A DNA stretch of 7,772 nucleotides. Origin: CAUPWF01 sp044425815 (lineage in GTDB: Bacteria; Bacillota; Clostridia; Lachnospirales; Lachnospiraceae). How positions within the stretch are numbered: position 1 is the stretch's first letter; each line of letters starts with the position of its first letter. Position numbers and translations under genes: made by a program. Below, one piece after another: positions 1 through 6,086 of this stretch. The notes under the pieces are model-generated. The model was not told the origin of the DNA, did no database searches, and saw only the letters and a program-made list of their open reading frames with translations. The stretch spans positions 1 through 7,772 of the forward strand of contig JAWXVA010000115.1 in assembly GCA_044425815.1 (NCBI GenBank), written 5' to 3'.

Positions 1-1085
1 AAGAACAGAGTTTTTGGATTGAAGATTATGCCTTATTTATGGCATTAAAAAATGAAAACAACGGTGAATCTTGGCAAAATTGGGATGATAATATTAGATT
101 TCGTACAGATAGTGCCATCGAAGATGCTCAAAATCGATTACAAGATGAGATTCGATTTTGGAAAGGATTGCAATATTTATTCTTTCATCAATGGAATCTG
201 TTAAAAACATATGCAAATTCAAAAGGTGTACAAATAATTGGTGATGTACCGATCTATGTCGCTTTTGATAGCGTAGATGTATGGTCAAATCCACAGGAAT
301 TTCAATTAGACAGAACTACTTTACTACCTATAGAAATCGCTGGATGTCCACCTGATGGTTTTACAGAAGATGGGCAATTGTGGGGAAACCCCTTGTTTAA
401 TTGGGATTATATGATAGAAACTGGTTTTTCTTGGTGGTTGCAACGAATTAAAATCCAATGTTCCATGTTTGATATATTAAGAATTGATCATTTTAGAGGA
501 TTTGATGAATACTATTCTATCCCTTATGGTGCTACAAATGCTAAAAATGGACTCTGGAAAAAAGGTCCTGGAGTCAAACTATTTGATGCAGTAAAAACAA
601 CCCTGGGCGACTTGAATATCATTGCTGAAGATTTAGGATTTTTAACTGATTCTGTAAAAGATTTACTAAACGCAACGGGGTACCCTGGGATGAAAGTTTT
701 ATTATTTGGGTTTGATACTCGTGATTCTGGTTCATATCTACCACACAGCTATACCCAGAACAGCGTTGCTTATATTGGAACTCATGACAACGAAACTGTA
801 ATGAATTGGATTAAAACTGCCCCACAAGAAGATGTTCAAAAAGCATTTTCATATCTTCGTTTGAATGAAGATGAAGAATATAATTGGGGATTTATGAGAA
901 ATCTTTGGATGAGTGTTTCCAATCTTACCATCGTTCAAATGCAAGATATTCTTGGTTTGTATGATCGTATGAATACACCTTCTACCACCGGAACAAACTG
1001 GAAATGGCGCGTAACGGATAATCTATTAACTGATGAACTTAGTGCTAGGTTAAAAGAAGAGATGTTAATGTACGAACGTATTTAA
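1..1085 (+). CDS. malQ: 4-alpha-glucanotransferase (amylomaltase), 5'-truncated by the window edge
   Basis: Glycoside hydrolase family 77 enzyme that moves alpha-1,4-glucan segments between maltodextrins in cytoplasmic starch/glycogen metabolism. The frame is open from base 3 and reads FWIEDYALFMALK, typical MalQ interior sequence, so the ATG at 39 is internal and the true start lies off the window. About 361 codons are present; the family usually has about 500, so roughly 140 are missing. Seen motifs: GDVPIYVAFDSVDVW; DILRIDHFRGF with the nucleophile Asp at 486-488; IIAEDLG with the acid/base Glu at 627-629; GTHDNET with the third catalytic Asp at 786-788; and a family-typical end (NTPSTTGTNWKWR) before TAA at 1083-1085. 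All three catalytic carboxylates are present, so the enzyme should be active. It converges on the minus-strand genes and shows no functional link to them. Confidence 0.95.
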   Translation, partial: EQSFWIEDYALFMALKNENNGESWQNWDDNIRFRTDSAIEDAQNRLQDEIRFWKGLQYLFFHQWNLLKTYANSKGVQIIGDVPIYVAFDSVDVWSNPQEFQLDRTTLLPIEIAGCPPDGFTEDGQLWGNPLFNWDYMIETGFSWWLQRIKIQCSMFDILRIDHFRGFDEYYSIPYGATNAKNGLWKKGPGVKLFDAVKTTLGDLNIIAEDLGFLTDSVKDLLNATGYPGMKVLLFGFDTRDSGSYLPHSYTQNSVAYIGTHDNETVMNWIKTAPQEDVQKAFSYLRLNEDEEYNWGFMRNLWMSVSNLTIVQMQDILGLYDRMNTPSTTGTNWKWRVTDNLLTDELSARLKEEMLMYERI

Positions 1086-1102
1086 TAATTTACCCACCAC
1101 CT

Positions 1103-1155
1103 AAAATGAGACAGATAATTGGATTTAAAATCAATCATCTGCCTCATTAATTTTT
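1103..1155. terminator. Two-way intrinsic terminator hairpin downstream of malQ
   Basis: Bases 1105-1121 pair with 1132-1148 over 17 positions around a 10-base loop, 19 bases after the malQ stop. Read as plus-strand RNA, the stem has two A-C mismatches and is followed by TTAATTTTT (1147-1155). Read as minus-strand RNA, both mismatches become G-U wobbles, so the stem is fully paired, followed by TTTT. It probably ends malQ transcription. The better minus-strand pairing suggests it also served, or serves, a minus-strand gene. Confidence 0.75.
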
Positions 1156-1276
1156 ACGTATAACCCCTTCTAGTCCAGACTGTTTGAGTGCTACGTATTG
1201 TTCTGTTCATGGCATTGTACAGTTCTAGCTGTGCTTCTTTATAGGGAATGCTGAAGATGCTCTTCTCTGTATTTTC
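1154..1276 (-). pseudogene. Possible C-terminal remnant of an unidentified minus-strand gene (40 codons)
   Basis: On the minus strand an open stretch of 40 codons, closed by in-frame stops at 1277-1279 and 1154-1156, contains the protein-like segments KSIFSIPYKEAQLELYNAMN and RTIRSTQTVWTRRGYT. Its composition looks like real protein (balanced charge, amphipathic helix). It has no start codon except an internal ATG at codon 23, and no ribosome binding site. The stop lies six bases before the hairpin at 1105-1148, which pairs without mismatches only as minus-strand RNA. That fits the decayed 3' end of a gene with its terminator still in place. I do not recognise the family. A chance open frame is a real alternative. 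Confidence 0.25.
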
Positions 1277-1358
1277 TTAATACTACCACATATCACACTG
1301 AATAGATAAAAAAATCTGTTTATTTAAGTGGCTAGATAAGTATATGAAATAACAGGCA

Positions 1359-1399
1359 TTACAGTCTAAGAATACCAAAATCACGAAAAAAGACTGTAA
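1359..1399. repeat. Perfect 9-bp inverted repeat (hairpin)
   Basis: TTACAGTCT (1359-1367) and AGACTGTAA (1391-1399) are exact reverse complements around a 23-base loop. No T-run follows the stem on either strand, so it is not an ordinary terminator. It belongs to a cluster of three inverted repeats within about 140 bases of non-coding sequence. Confidence 0.6.
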
Positions 1400-1440
1400 A
1401 ACAGAGAAAAGCTAGTTTTAATATGTTCTTTTTTGTTAGA

Positions 1441-1466
1441 CACATCAGCTATATTTAGCTGGCGTG
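1441..1466. repeat. 11-bp imperfect inverted repeat with TATT loop
   Basis: CACATCAGCTA (1441-1451) pairs with TAGCTGGCGTG (1456-1466) across the loop TATT. As plus-strand RNA there is one T-G wobble and one A-C mismatch. There is no T-tract, which argues against a terminator. It lies 10 bases from the next, GC-rich hairpin. Confidence 0.55.
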
Positions 1467-1476
1467 ATCCTATCTC

Positions 1477-1495
1477 ATTCAGCCGCAGGCTGAAT
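1477..1495. repeat. Perfect 8-bp GC-rich hairpin, REP-like
   Basis: ATTCAGCC (1477-1484) and GGCTGAAT (1488-1495) form a perfect stem around the three-base loop GCA. The outer bases TATCT (1471-1475) and AGATA (1506-1510) could add a second helix. The compact GC-rich palindrome in AT-rich surroundings resembles repetitive extragenic palindromes. Whether it is repeated elsewhere cannot be seen from this window. Confidence 0.6.
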
Positions 1496-1520
1496 AGTAG
1501 TGATTAGATAACATTGCAGC

Positions 1521-1575
1521 AAAAAAGGAAGTGTATGAAACTGATGATTGCTCACCTATTTCGCAACACTCCCTT
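1521..1575 (-). terminator. Intrinsic terminator of the RNase H gene
   Basis: As minus-strand RNA, AAGGGAGUGU (1575 down to 1566) pairs with ACACUUCCUU (1534 down to 1525) with one G-U wobble, and the tail is six T (opposite A 1521-1526). The 31-base loop holds a small inner TTGC/GCAA pairing. It starts 36 bases after the stop codon of the minus-strand RNase H gene, where a rho-independent terminator is expected. Confidence 0.75.
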
Positions 1576-1611
1576 ATATTGATTCATAATTATATATCCT
1601 AAATACTATTT

Positions 1612-2220
1612 CTATATAATTCCAAGCGCTTCTTTCGCTAATCTATCTGCCACATCATTATATTTATCATTGGAATGTCCTTTTACCTTTACGAATCGAA
1701 CATTCACCGTATCCTTTATACTATCATAATATGCCTTATATGCCTTGGTGACTTCTTTATTGGCTTTCCATTCATTCAAACACCATTTAGAAATCCCTTC
1801 GTAATCATGATAAATCGTGATACCTGGTAATTTATGCTCTACTGCATAGCGCATTGCTGCTTCTGCTCCTTTGATTTCTCCAGCTACATTACGCATGGTT
1901 GCTAATTCTGGATCATTCATTTTCATAGCATATTCATACTCCTGACCTTCTCTCAGAATAATCACACCATACGAGAATTCTTTCGTCACATTGTTATAAC
2001 TTCCATCAACATATGCGATAACACCAGAGATAGGTTCCTCTGTTTGTTTCAATTGCACTTTCAAAACATCTCCCATGTATTCAATAGCTTCGCTCTCTGT
2101 CTTAAAACTTTTATACGTAGCCCCCGTCACTCCATGCACCTGTGCTTTACAAGCATCCCACGTTCGATATATCCCCGGTGTTTGCCCTTTTTTTACTGCG
2201 TAATATTTACTACTCGCCAT
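1612..2220 (-). CDS. rnhA: Viroplasmin-domain ribonuclease H family protein
   Basis: Cuts the RNA strand of RNA-DNA hybrids (primer and R-loop removal). It has 202 residues. Residues 5-49 form the CaMV P6-like (Cauli_VI/viroplasmin) N-terminal domain, which in this family binds hybrid duplexes (KYYAVKKGQTPGIYRTW and TYKSFKTESEAIEYM). Residues 66-200 are a type 1 RNase H domain. The catalytic carboxylates are visible: D72 in YVDGSY, E115 in GEIKGAE, D139 in YHDYEG and D192 in NDVADRLAKEA. H182 in VKGHSND matches the E. coli His124 loop, with the same 10-residue spacing to the last Asp. The start has AGAGAGG seven bases upstream. It lies 126 bases after the STAS gene, with a hairpin between them and its own terminator behind, so it is probably a separate transcript. 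The symbol is used in the broad sense. Confidence 0.92.
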   Translation of the reverse strand: MASSKYYAVKKGQTPGIYRTWDACKAQVHGVTGATYKSFKTESEAIEYMGDVLKVQLKQTEEPISGVIAYVDGSYNNVTKEFSYGVIILREGQEYEYAMKMNDPELATMRNVAGEIKGAEAAMRYAVEHKLPGITIYHDYEGISKWCLNEWKANKEVTKAYKAYYDSIKDTVNVRFVKVKGHSNDKYNDVADRLAKEALGII

Positions 2221-2265
2221 TTAATATCCTCTCTACTTCGCCTATTTCTTCAATGACCTTTGAAT

Positions 2266-2309
2266 AAGGAGGGGCAAAATAGATTTCTCTACTTCACCCC
2301 TTCTTTTTT
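2266..2309. terminator. Terminator-like hairpin between the STAS and RNase H genes
   Basis: AAGGAGGGG (2266-2274) pairs with CCCCTTCTT (2297-2305), and an inner TAGA/TCTA helix can form in the loop. As plus-strand RNA it has one G-U wobble and runs into TTTTTT (2304-2309). As minus-strand RNA the same position is an A-C mismatch and the tail is TTATTC. The neighbours on both sides are minus-strand genes, so it should end the STAS operon, yet it is built better for plus-strand transcripts. It may work in both directions. Confidence 0.55.
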
Positions 2310-2346
2310 ATTTCAACGAGTCAACGTCGATTCATTTTTAATCCTT

Positions 2347-2643
2347 TTATTCAATAGTCAAGATATCACTAAAACCTGTTGTTTCAAAGATTTCCATAAT
2401 AATTTCATTCACATTCTTGATGATGAACTCGCCTTGCTTCGTCATTTTCTTTTGTGCACTTAAAATAACTCTAAGTCCTGAAGACGATAAATACTCCAAT
2501 TCTTCCATATCCAATACCAATAATGCTGTCCCATCAATTACCCCATTAATTTCAGCATCTAGTGCTGGTGATGTAGTAGTATCTAGTCTACCTTCCATCG
2601 CAATAATAACCTCTGTTCCGTTTACTTTTGTATTTAATTTCAT
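2347..2643 (-). CDS. STAS-domain anti-sigma-factor antagonist (SpoIIAA/RsbV type)
   Basis: A 98-residue single-domain protein of the usual SpoIIAA/RsbV length. In known systems the unphosphorylated form binds a GHKL anti-sigma kinase and releases its other partner; phosphorylation on one serine switches it off and a PP2C phosphatase restores it. The fold reads clearly: EVIIAMEGRLDTTTSPAL, TALLVLDMEELEYLSSSGLR, then VILSAQKKMTKQGEFIIKNV and the closing helix IIMEIFETTGFSDIL. S54 in YLSSSGLR lines up with SpoIIAA Ser58, so the switch residue is kept. AGGAGGG at 2651-2657 lies seven bases before the ATG. It is the last gene of the operon, 23 bases after the 194-residue protein. No sigma factor is adjacent; its likely partners are the GHKL-like domains encoded just upstream. 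Confidence 0.93.
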   Translation of the reverse strand: MKLNTKVNGTEVIIAMEGRLDTTTSPALDAEINGVIDGTALLVLDMEELEYLSSSGLRVILSAQKKMTKQGEFIIKNVNEIIMEIFETTGFSDILTIE

Positions 2644-2666
2644 TTCTTCGCCCTCCTAGATTATAA

Positions 2667-3251
2667 TTAATTTTTTTTAATAAAAGATTTCACAACTGTT
2701 ATCTGCACACTTTCTCCTCTTGTGCTTACAAGAACATCATCTGCTATCTTAAGTAAGATAGAACGCTCAAGACCATCCCACTCTTCTTTATTTTCTTTCG
2801 TTTCTTCATAATATTGAGCAAGTGACCAAACAGGTAATGTATTTCCATACATTTGTCTATCTATTGCTGCAAGTGCCATCGCTCCATAACCTTCTTTTGT
2901 GAACAATGAATCTACAACGCTAAAAATCTTTCCTGACACACCTTGGTATGATCCGTTTTTCCCATCACTAGAAGATTCCACCAATGCTTGTTTTTTCTCA
3001 CTGTCTATATCTGCCACTGCACTTACTTGAATTCTATATTCGTTTCCTTCTTTTTCAATAAAGAACTTACCATCTTCTACATACACAATCGCATTCAGCA
3101 ACCCAAGTACTTCCTCAGTCAATAAATGTAATCTAAGTGCGTCTTTCTTAGCTGTCCCTACTTTTTTACAAAAAGCCTCTACTACGGACACAATAATAGC
3201 TGCCGAATCCATCTTTTTATCAATCGGATATACTAATGATTTTTCTAACAT
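2667..3251 (-). CDS. 194-residue protein, possible degenerate GHKL/anti-sigma-like domain
   Basis: No firm family. I chose the ATG at 3249-3251 because AGGA lies eight bases before it. An upstream GTG (3288-3290), two bases after the previous stop, would add 13 mostly basic residues but has no ribosome binding site. Visible pattern: a short strand (SLVYPID), two helices (residues 13-31 and 34-55, including LHLLTEEVLGLL at 41-52), a beta pair (GKFFIEKEGNEYRIQVSA), a polar middle, then a final beta hairpin at 173-190 (VLVSTRGESVQITVVKSF). The TEEVLGLL helix resembles the N-box helix of RsbW-like ATPases but lacks the Asn, and the end resembles the closing strands of that fold. No glycine-rich nucleotide-binding loops are evident, and no signal peptide or membrane segment. 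Sitting between the fused ABC importer and the STAS gene, it is probably a partner of the STAS protein. The reading frame is certain, the fold is not. Confidence 0.85.
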   Translation of the reverse strand: MLEKSLVYPIDKKMDSAAIIVSVVEAFCKKVGTAKKDALRLHLLTEEVLGLLNAIVYVEDGKFFIEKEGNEYRIQVSAVADIDSEKKQALVESSSDGKNGSYQGVSGKIFSVVDSLFTKEGYGAMALAAIDRQMYGNTLPVWSLAQYYEETKENKEEWDGLERSILLKIADDVLVSTRGESVQITVVKSFIKKN

Positions 3252-3259
3252 CTCTCTCT

Positions 3260-3263
3260 TCCT
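3260..3263 (-). promoter_or_regulatory. Ribosome binding site that decides the start of the 194-residue protein
   Basis: Minus-strand AAAGGAAG followed by the spacer AGAGAG lies before the ATG at 3251, placing AGGA eight bases from the start. No comparable site precedes the in-frame GTG at 3290, which nearly touches the stop codon of the preceding gene. Confidence 0.65.
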
Positions 3264-3292
3264 TTCTTTCCTTTGCTTATTAATTATCACCT

Positions 3293-6034
3293 CTACTTGC
3301 TATTTTCCCACAATGTAGAAAAATATACAACTATAATATTTTTTTCTTCTTTCCTACTGTACTGTATATCTGCAAACATCTTGCTAAGCATCTTCATCGC
3401 AATTTCATCCGTATCGTCAAGTGGATTCCATTCCGCTCCATCATATACTATAGAAATCTCAATACTTGCATCTATTTCAGAATATTTTGTTACAAATTCC
3501 ACTGCAAATTCTTGTGGAAGTTTATTTATAATAAGTCCCATAACTATTTCTTCAAACGCCAACTGTATCTTCACTATTTCTCTTTGAGCCAAAAATTGTT
3601 TTCTACCCCATTCTTCTATTTCAGTATTCAGCTCTATAAAGTCAAACTCTTTGTTAGTAATATTCTTACTATATGTACGTAGTCTCTTAACAAATATTAT
3701 AGTTTTTTCTTTTTGAGGATGCTCAAATATTTCTTCAGGTGTTCCATCTTCATAAATCACACCTTCATCCATATAGAACATACGTGTAGATACATCTTTT
3801 GCAAACTTCATTTCATGCGTTACGATGAGCATTGTAAGTCCTTGCTGCGCTAATGTCTTAATTACTGATAATACTTCTCCAACCATCGTTGGATCTAGTG
3901 CTGAGGTTGGCTCATCAAACAGAATCACTTCCGGATTCATCGCTAATGTTCTTGCAATTGCTATTCTTTGCTTTTGCCCTCCTGACAATTCATCTGGATA
4001 AGAAAACGCTTTTTCTGATAACCCCACCATACGTAATAGTTCCATACCTCTTTCATATGCCTCTTGCTTATCAATTTTCAAAAGCTCTACTTGACCAATC
4101 ATAACATTTTCAATAATCATTAAGTGATTAAATAAATTGAACGACTGAAATACCATTCCCATTTTTTGTCGGACCTTACAAATATCGCAATTTTTAGCTG
4201 TAATCACTTCTCCATCTACGATAATGCTACCTTCTGTTGGTGTTTCTAGCATATTAATGCACCGAAGTAGCGTTGACTTCCCTGTACCTGAAGGCCCAAT
4301 AATAGAAATGACTTCTCCTTTTTTAATTACCGAATTCACATCTTTAAGCGGTGTGACATTCGGATATACTTTCTTGAGATTTTGGATACAAATCATCTCC
4401 TGCCCTTCACTCTCTACTTGAGGACTTGATTTTTTGTTTTGAGACGTTTTCTCTCCTTGATTTCTATTACTCGTTTTGCCCTCTAACTTAATACCTGGCA
4501 GTTCTCTCTTTCGATTTTTCGGATCTATATTCATTTGGAGCTTCGTAATAATCATAGTCAGTATATACGAAATAATAAAGTAGATAATCGCAGTTGAAAC
4601 CAACGGAAAGAACGCATCATATGTTCGACTTCTAATAATATCGCTCATTTTCGTTAGATCCTGTATAGAAATATACCCTACAATGGAAGTCATTTTCACC
4701 AGAGATATAAATTCCCCCTTATATATTGGCAAAAAGTGTTTTGCTGCCTGTGGAAATACAATCTTCATAAAGGTTTTCTGCTTACTAAATCCTATAGCTA
4801 ACGCAGCTTCCGTCTGCCCTTTATCTACCGCTTCAATTCCTGTTCGCATCATCTCAGATACATATGCTGCAAAGTTCATTCCAAATGCCAATATCGCGAC
4901 TACCACAGCACTAATATTCCATGTATTAAATATTATATAATAAAAAATCATCAAGATAACTAACATCGGCATTCCTTGAAATAATCGAATGTAAATATTC
5001 GCCAATGTTGATAATAGTTTACTGTTTCGAAGCTTCATCATACAGATTCCAAAGCCAAGAATCGTCCCTAAGATTGCAGCTAGTATCGATATAATCAATG
5101 TGACTTTAACACCCTCTAAAATCAACAAATATCTATCTTCTGTAACAAAGGTTTTTTCAAAACTTTCTTGAATGCCACTAAAGAAACTCGCCCCTTCTAC
5201 GCTATCGCTTCCGTAAGTCGCTTCCGAATCCACCAATACTACTACAACTAATCCGCCATTATATGTAGGAGTAAGGAAGTCTACACTTTCACTTCGTTCT
5301 TGCGTAACAGTAATATTTCCACCCAAGACATCGTACATATCCGAAGCTAACGCCGTAATCATAGAACTAAAATCCGTGGTTACCAATTCAAGTCCATATC
5401 CATATTCCTTGCAAAATTCATAGATAACATCTATATCATACCCTACTATTTCGCCATCTTTCACATAAGAAAATGGTTCTACTTCTGGTACTGTACCAAA
5501 TCGTATCGTACCATTAATCGCTTCTAAATCTTCTGGATTACCAGAAACTTTTATACTGTCATCACTTCCAAACCATTTTTCATCCAGTGCTTCTTTACTA
5601 TCACCTGTTGTATACTCTGTAATAAACTGATTCAATTCTTCTATATATGGTTCATCACTACCCTTTTGCGTTGCAAATGCATAACTATCTTCTACTAAGT
5701 ACTCTGGCAAATAACAAATGTTTGGTTCTGCAACAATCATAGCCCTCGCAAGTGGCTCATCTTGAAGAAATGCTTCTACTTTCCCAGACGTCAACGCCAA
5801 TATTTCATCCGCAATAGTATTGTAATAAATTATTTCTGGATCCTCTATGAATTCTTGCGTATATCCATCCATACTAGATCCTGTCGCTACTGCCCAATTT
5901 AGCCCTGCCAGCTCCTCGACACTTGAGTAGACAGGAACACGATCTTCATTCGATAAGGATTCTGCCGAGACAGTGCTTACTGTCGATAATGAAATCGTTA
6001 AAAACAAACCTAAGCCTAGTAATATTTTTTTCAT
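3293..6034 (-). CDS. One-chain polar-amino-acid ABC importer (binding protein + permease + ATPase) with C-terminal GHKL-like domain
   Basis: 913 residues from the ATG at 6034. The in-frame GTG at 6046 overlaps the GAGG ribosome binding site. Domains: signal peptide 1-24 (MKKILLGLGLFLTISLSTVS, then TVSA); second lobe of a family-3 solute-binding protein, about 36-157, ending in LDEKWFG; first lobe of such a protein, about 174-266 (EVEPFSYVKDGEIVGYDIDV); permease about 300-500 with some five membrane segments and the EAALAIG loop at 409-415; basic linker 501-545; ATPase 546-785 with Walker A GPSGTGKST (580-588), Q-loop Gln630, LSGGQ (683-687), Walker B Asp707/Glu708 and His740. All ATPase motifs are intact, so transport should be active. 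Residues about 795-913 look like a GHKL/anti-sigma fold without its nucleotide-binding residues (YDGAEWNPLDD, then YSRKEEKNIIVVYF). Uptake of a polar amino acid or similar solute is likely; the substrate is unknown. It lies 52 bases after the symporter gene, in the same operon. Confidence 0.93.
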   Translation of the reverse strand: MKKILLGLGLFLTISLSTVSTVSAESLSNEDRVPVYSSVEELAGLNWAVATGSSMDGYTQEFIEDPEIIYYNTIADEILALTSGKVEAFLQDEPLARAMIVAEPNICYLPEYLVEDSYAFATQKGSDEPYIEELNQFITEYTTGDSKEALDEKWFGSDDSIKVSGNPEDLEAINGTIRFGTVPEVEPFSYVKDGEIVGYDIDVIYEFCKEYGYGLELVTTDFSSMITALASDMYDVLGGNITVTQERSESVDFLTPTYNGGLVVVVLVDSEATYGSDSVEGASFFSGIQESFEKTFVTEDRYLLILEGVKVTLIISILAAILGTILGFGICMMKLRNSKLLSTLANIYIRLFQGMPMLVILMIFYYIIFNTWNISAVVVAILAFGMNFAAYVSEMMRTGIEAVDKGQTEAALAIGFSKQKTFMKIVFPQAAKHFLPIYKGEFISLVKMTSIVGYISIQDLTKMSDIIRSRTYDAFFPLVSTAIIYFIISYILTMIITKLQMNIDPKNRKRELPGIKLEGKTSNRNQGEKTSQNKKSSPQVESEGQEMICIQNLKKVYPNVTPLKDVNSVIKKGEVISIIGPSGTGKSTLLRCINMLETPTEGSIIVDGEVITAKNCDICKVRQKMGMVFQSFNLFNHLMIIENVMIGQVELLKIDKQEAYERGMELLRMVGLSEKAFSYPDELSGGQKQRIAIARTLAMNPEVILFDEPTSALDPTMVGEVLSVIKTLAQQGLTMLIVTHEMKFAKDVSTRMFYMDEGVIYEDGTPEEIFEHPQKEKTIIFVKRLRTYSKNITNKEFDFIELNTEIEEWGRKQFLAQREIVKIQLAFEEIVMGLIINKLPQEFAVEFVTKYSEIDASIEISIVYDGAEWNPLDDTDEIAMKMLSKMFADIQYSRKEEKNIIVVYFSTLWENSK
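4397..4408 (-). promoter_or_regulatory. Possible internal ribosome binding site before the ATPase part of the ABC protein
   Basis: Minus-strand GAAGGGCAGGAG runs directly into an in-frame ATG at 4396, which opens MICIQNLKKVYP, a typical first strand of a free-standing GlnQ-type ATPase. GAAGGG is six bases from the ATG. Initiation here would give a soluble 367-residue ATPase plus GHKL-like protein. It could instead be only a relic of a former gene boundary. Confidence 0.4.
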
Positions 6035-6040
6035 ATTTTT

Positions 6041-6044
6041 CCTC
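6041..6044 (-). promoter_or_regulatory. Ribosome binding site of the ABC importer gene
   Basis: GAGG followed by AAAAAT and ATG on the minus strand fixes the start at 6034, four codons inside the longest open frame. Starting there gives a clean lipid-facing signal peptide beginning MKKILL. The upstream GTG shares bases with the binding site itself. Confidence 0.6.
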
Positions 6045-6086
6045 ACTAATCATTTTCATTCATAATCGCTGATATATTTTTATGTT

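Larger units (their letters stand above)
1157..1611. other. Long non-coding stretch between the convergent malQ and RNase H genes
   Basis: Apart from the malQ-side hairpin, the 40-codon remnant, three inverted repeats and the RNase H terminator, I see no intact gene here. No tRNA, riboswitch or CRISPR pattern is apparent. Bases about 1280-1358 hold nothing I can name: AT-rich sequence with stops in every frame. A further 40-codon minus-strand open stretch (1381-1503, containing RLNEIGSRQLNIADVSNKKE) has no start codon and spans two of the hairpins. It looks like a by-product of a repeated element more than a gene. Confidence 0.5.

Noticed and set aside
39..1085. malQ starting at the ATG at 39
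   Set aside because: The frame is open upstream to the window edge with typical MalQ sequence and there is no ribosome binding site before 39, so this Met is internal.
1360..1400. Terminator at the 9-bp inverted repeat
   Set aside because: The T-run (minus strand, opposite the A-run before 1391) lies inside the loop instead of after the stem.
1280..1600. Insertion sequence or transposase remnant in the non-coding stretch
   Set aside because: No transposase-like motif, no paired terminal repeats with target duplication, and stops in every frame.
2260..2463. Plus-strand 67-codon frame near an AAGGAGG sequence
   Set aside because: The AAGGAGG is the left arm of the hairpin at 2266-2305 and lies after the putative start, and the frame runs antisense into the well-supported STAS gene.
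3288..3290. GTG as start of the 207-residue version of the protein before the STAS gene
   Set aside because: It lies two bases after the previous stop without a ribosome binding site. The ATG at 3251 has AGGA at good spacing, and the 13 extra residues are translated spacer-like basic sequence.
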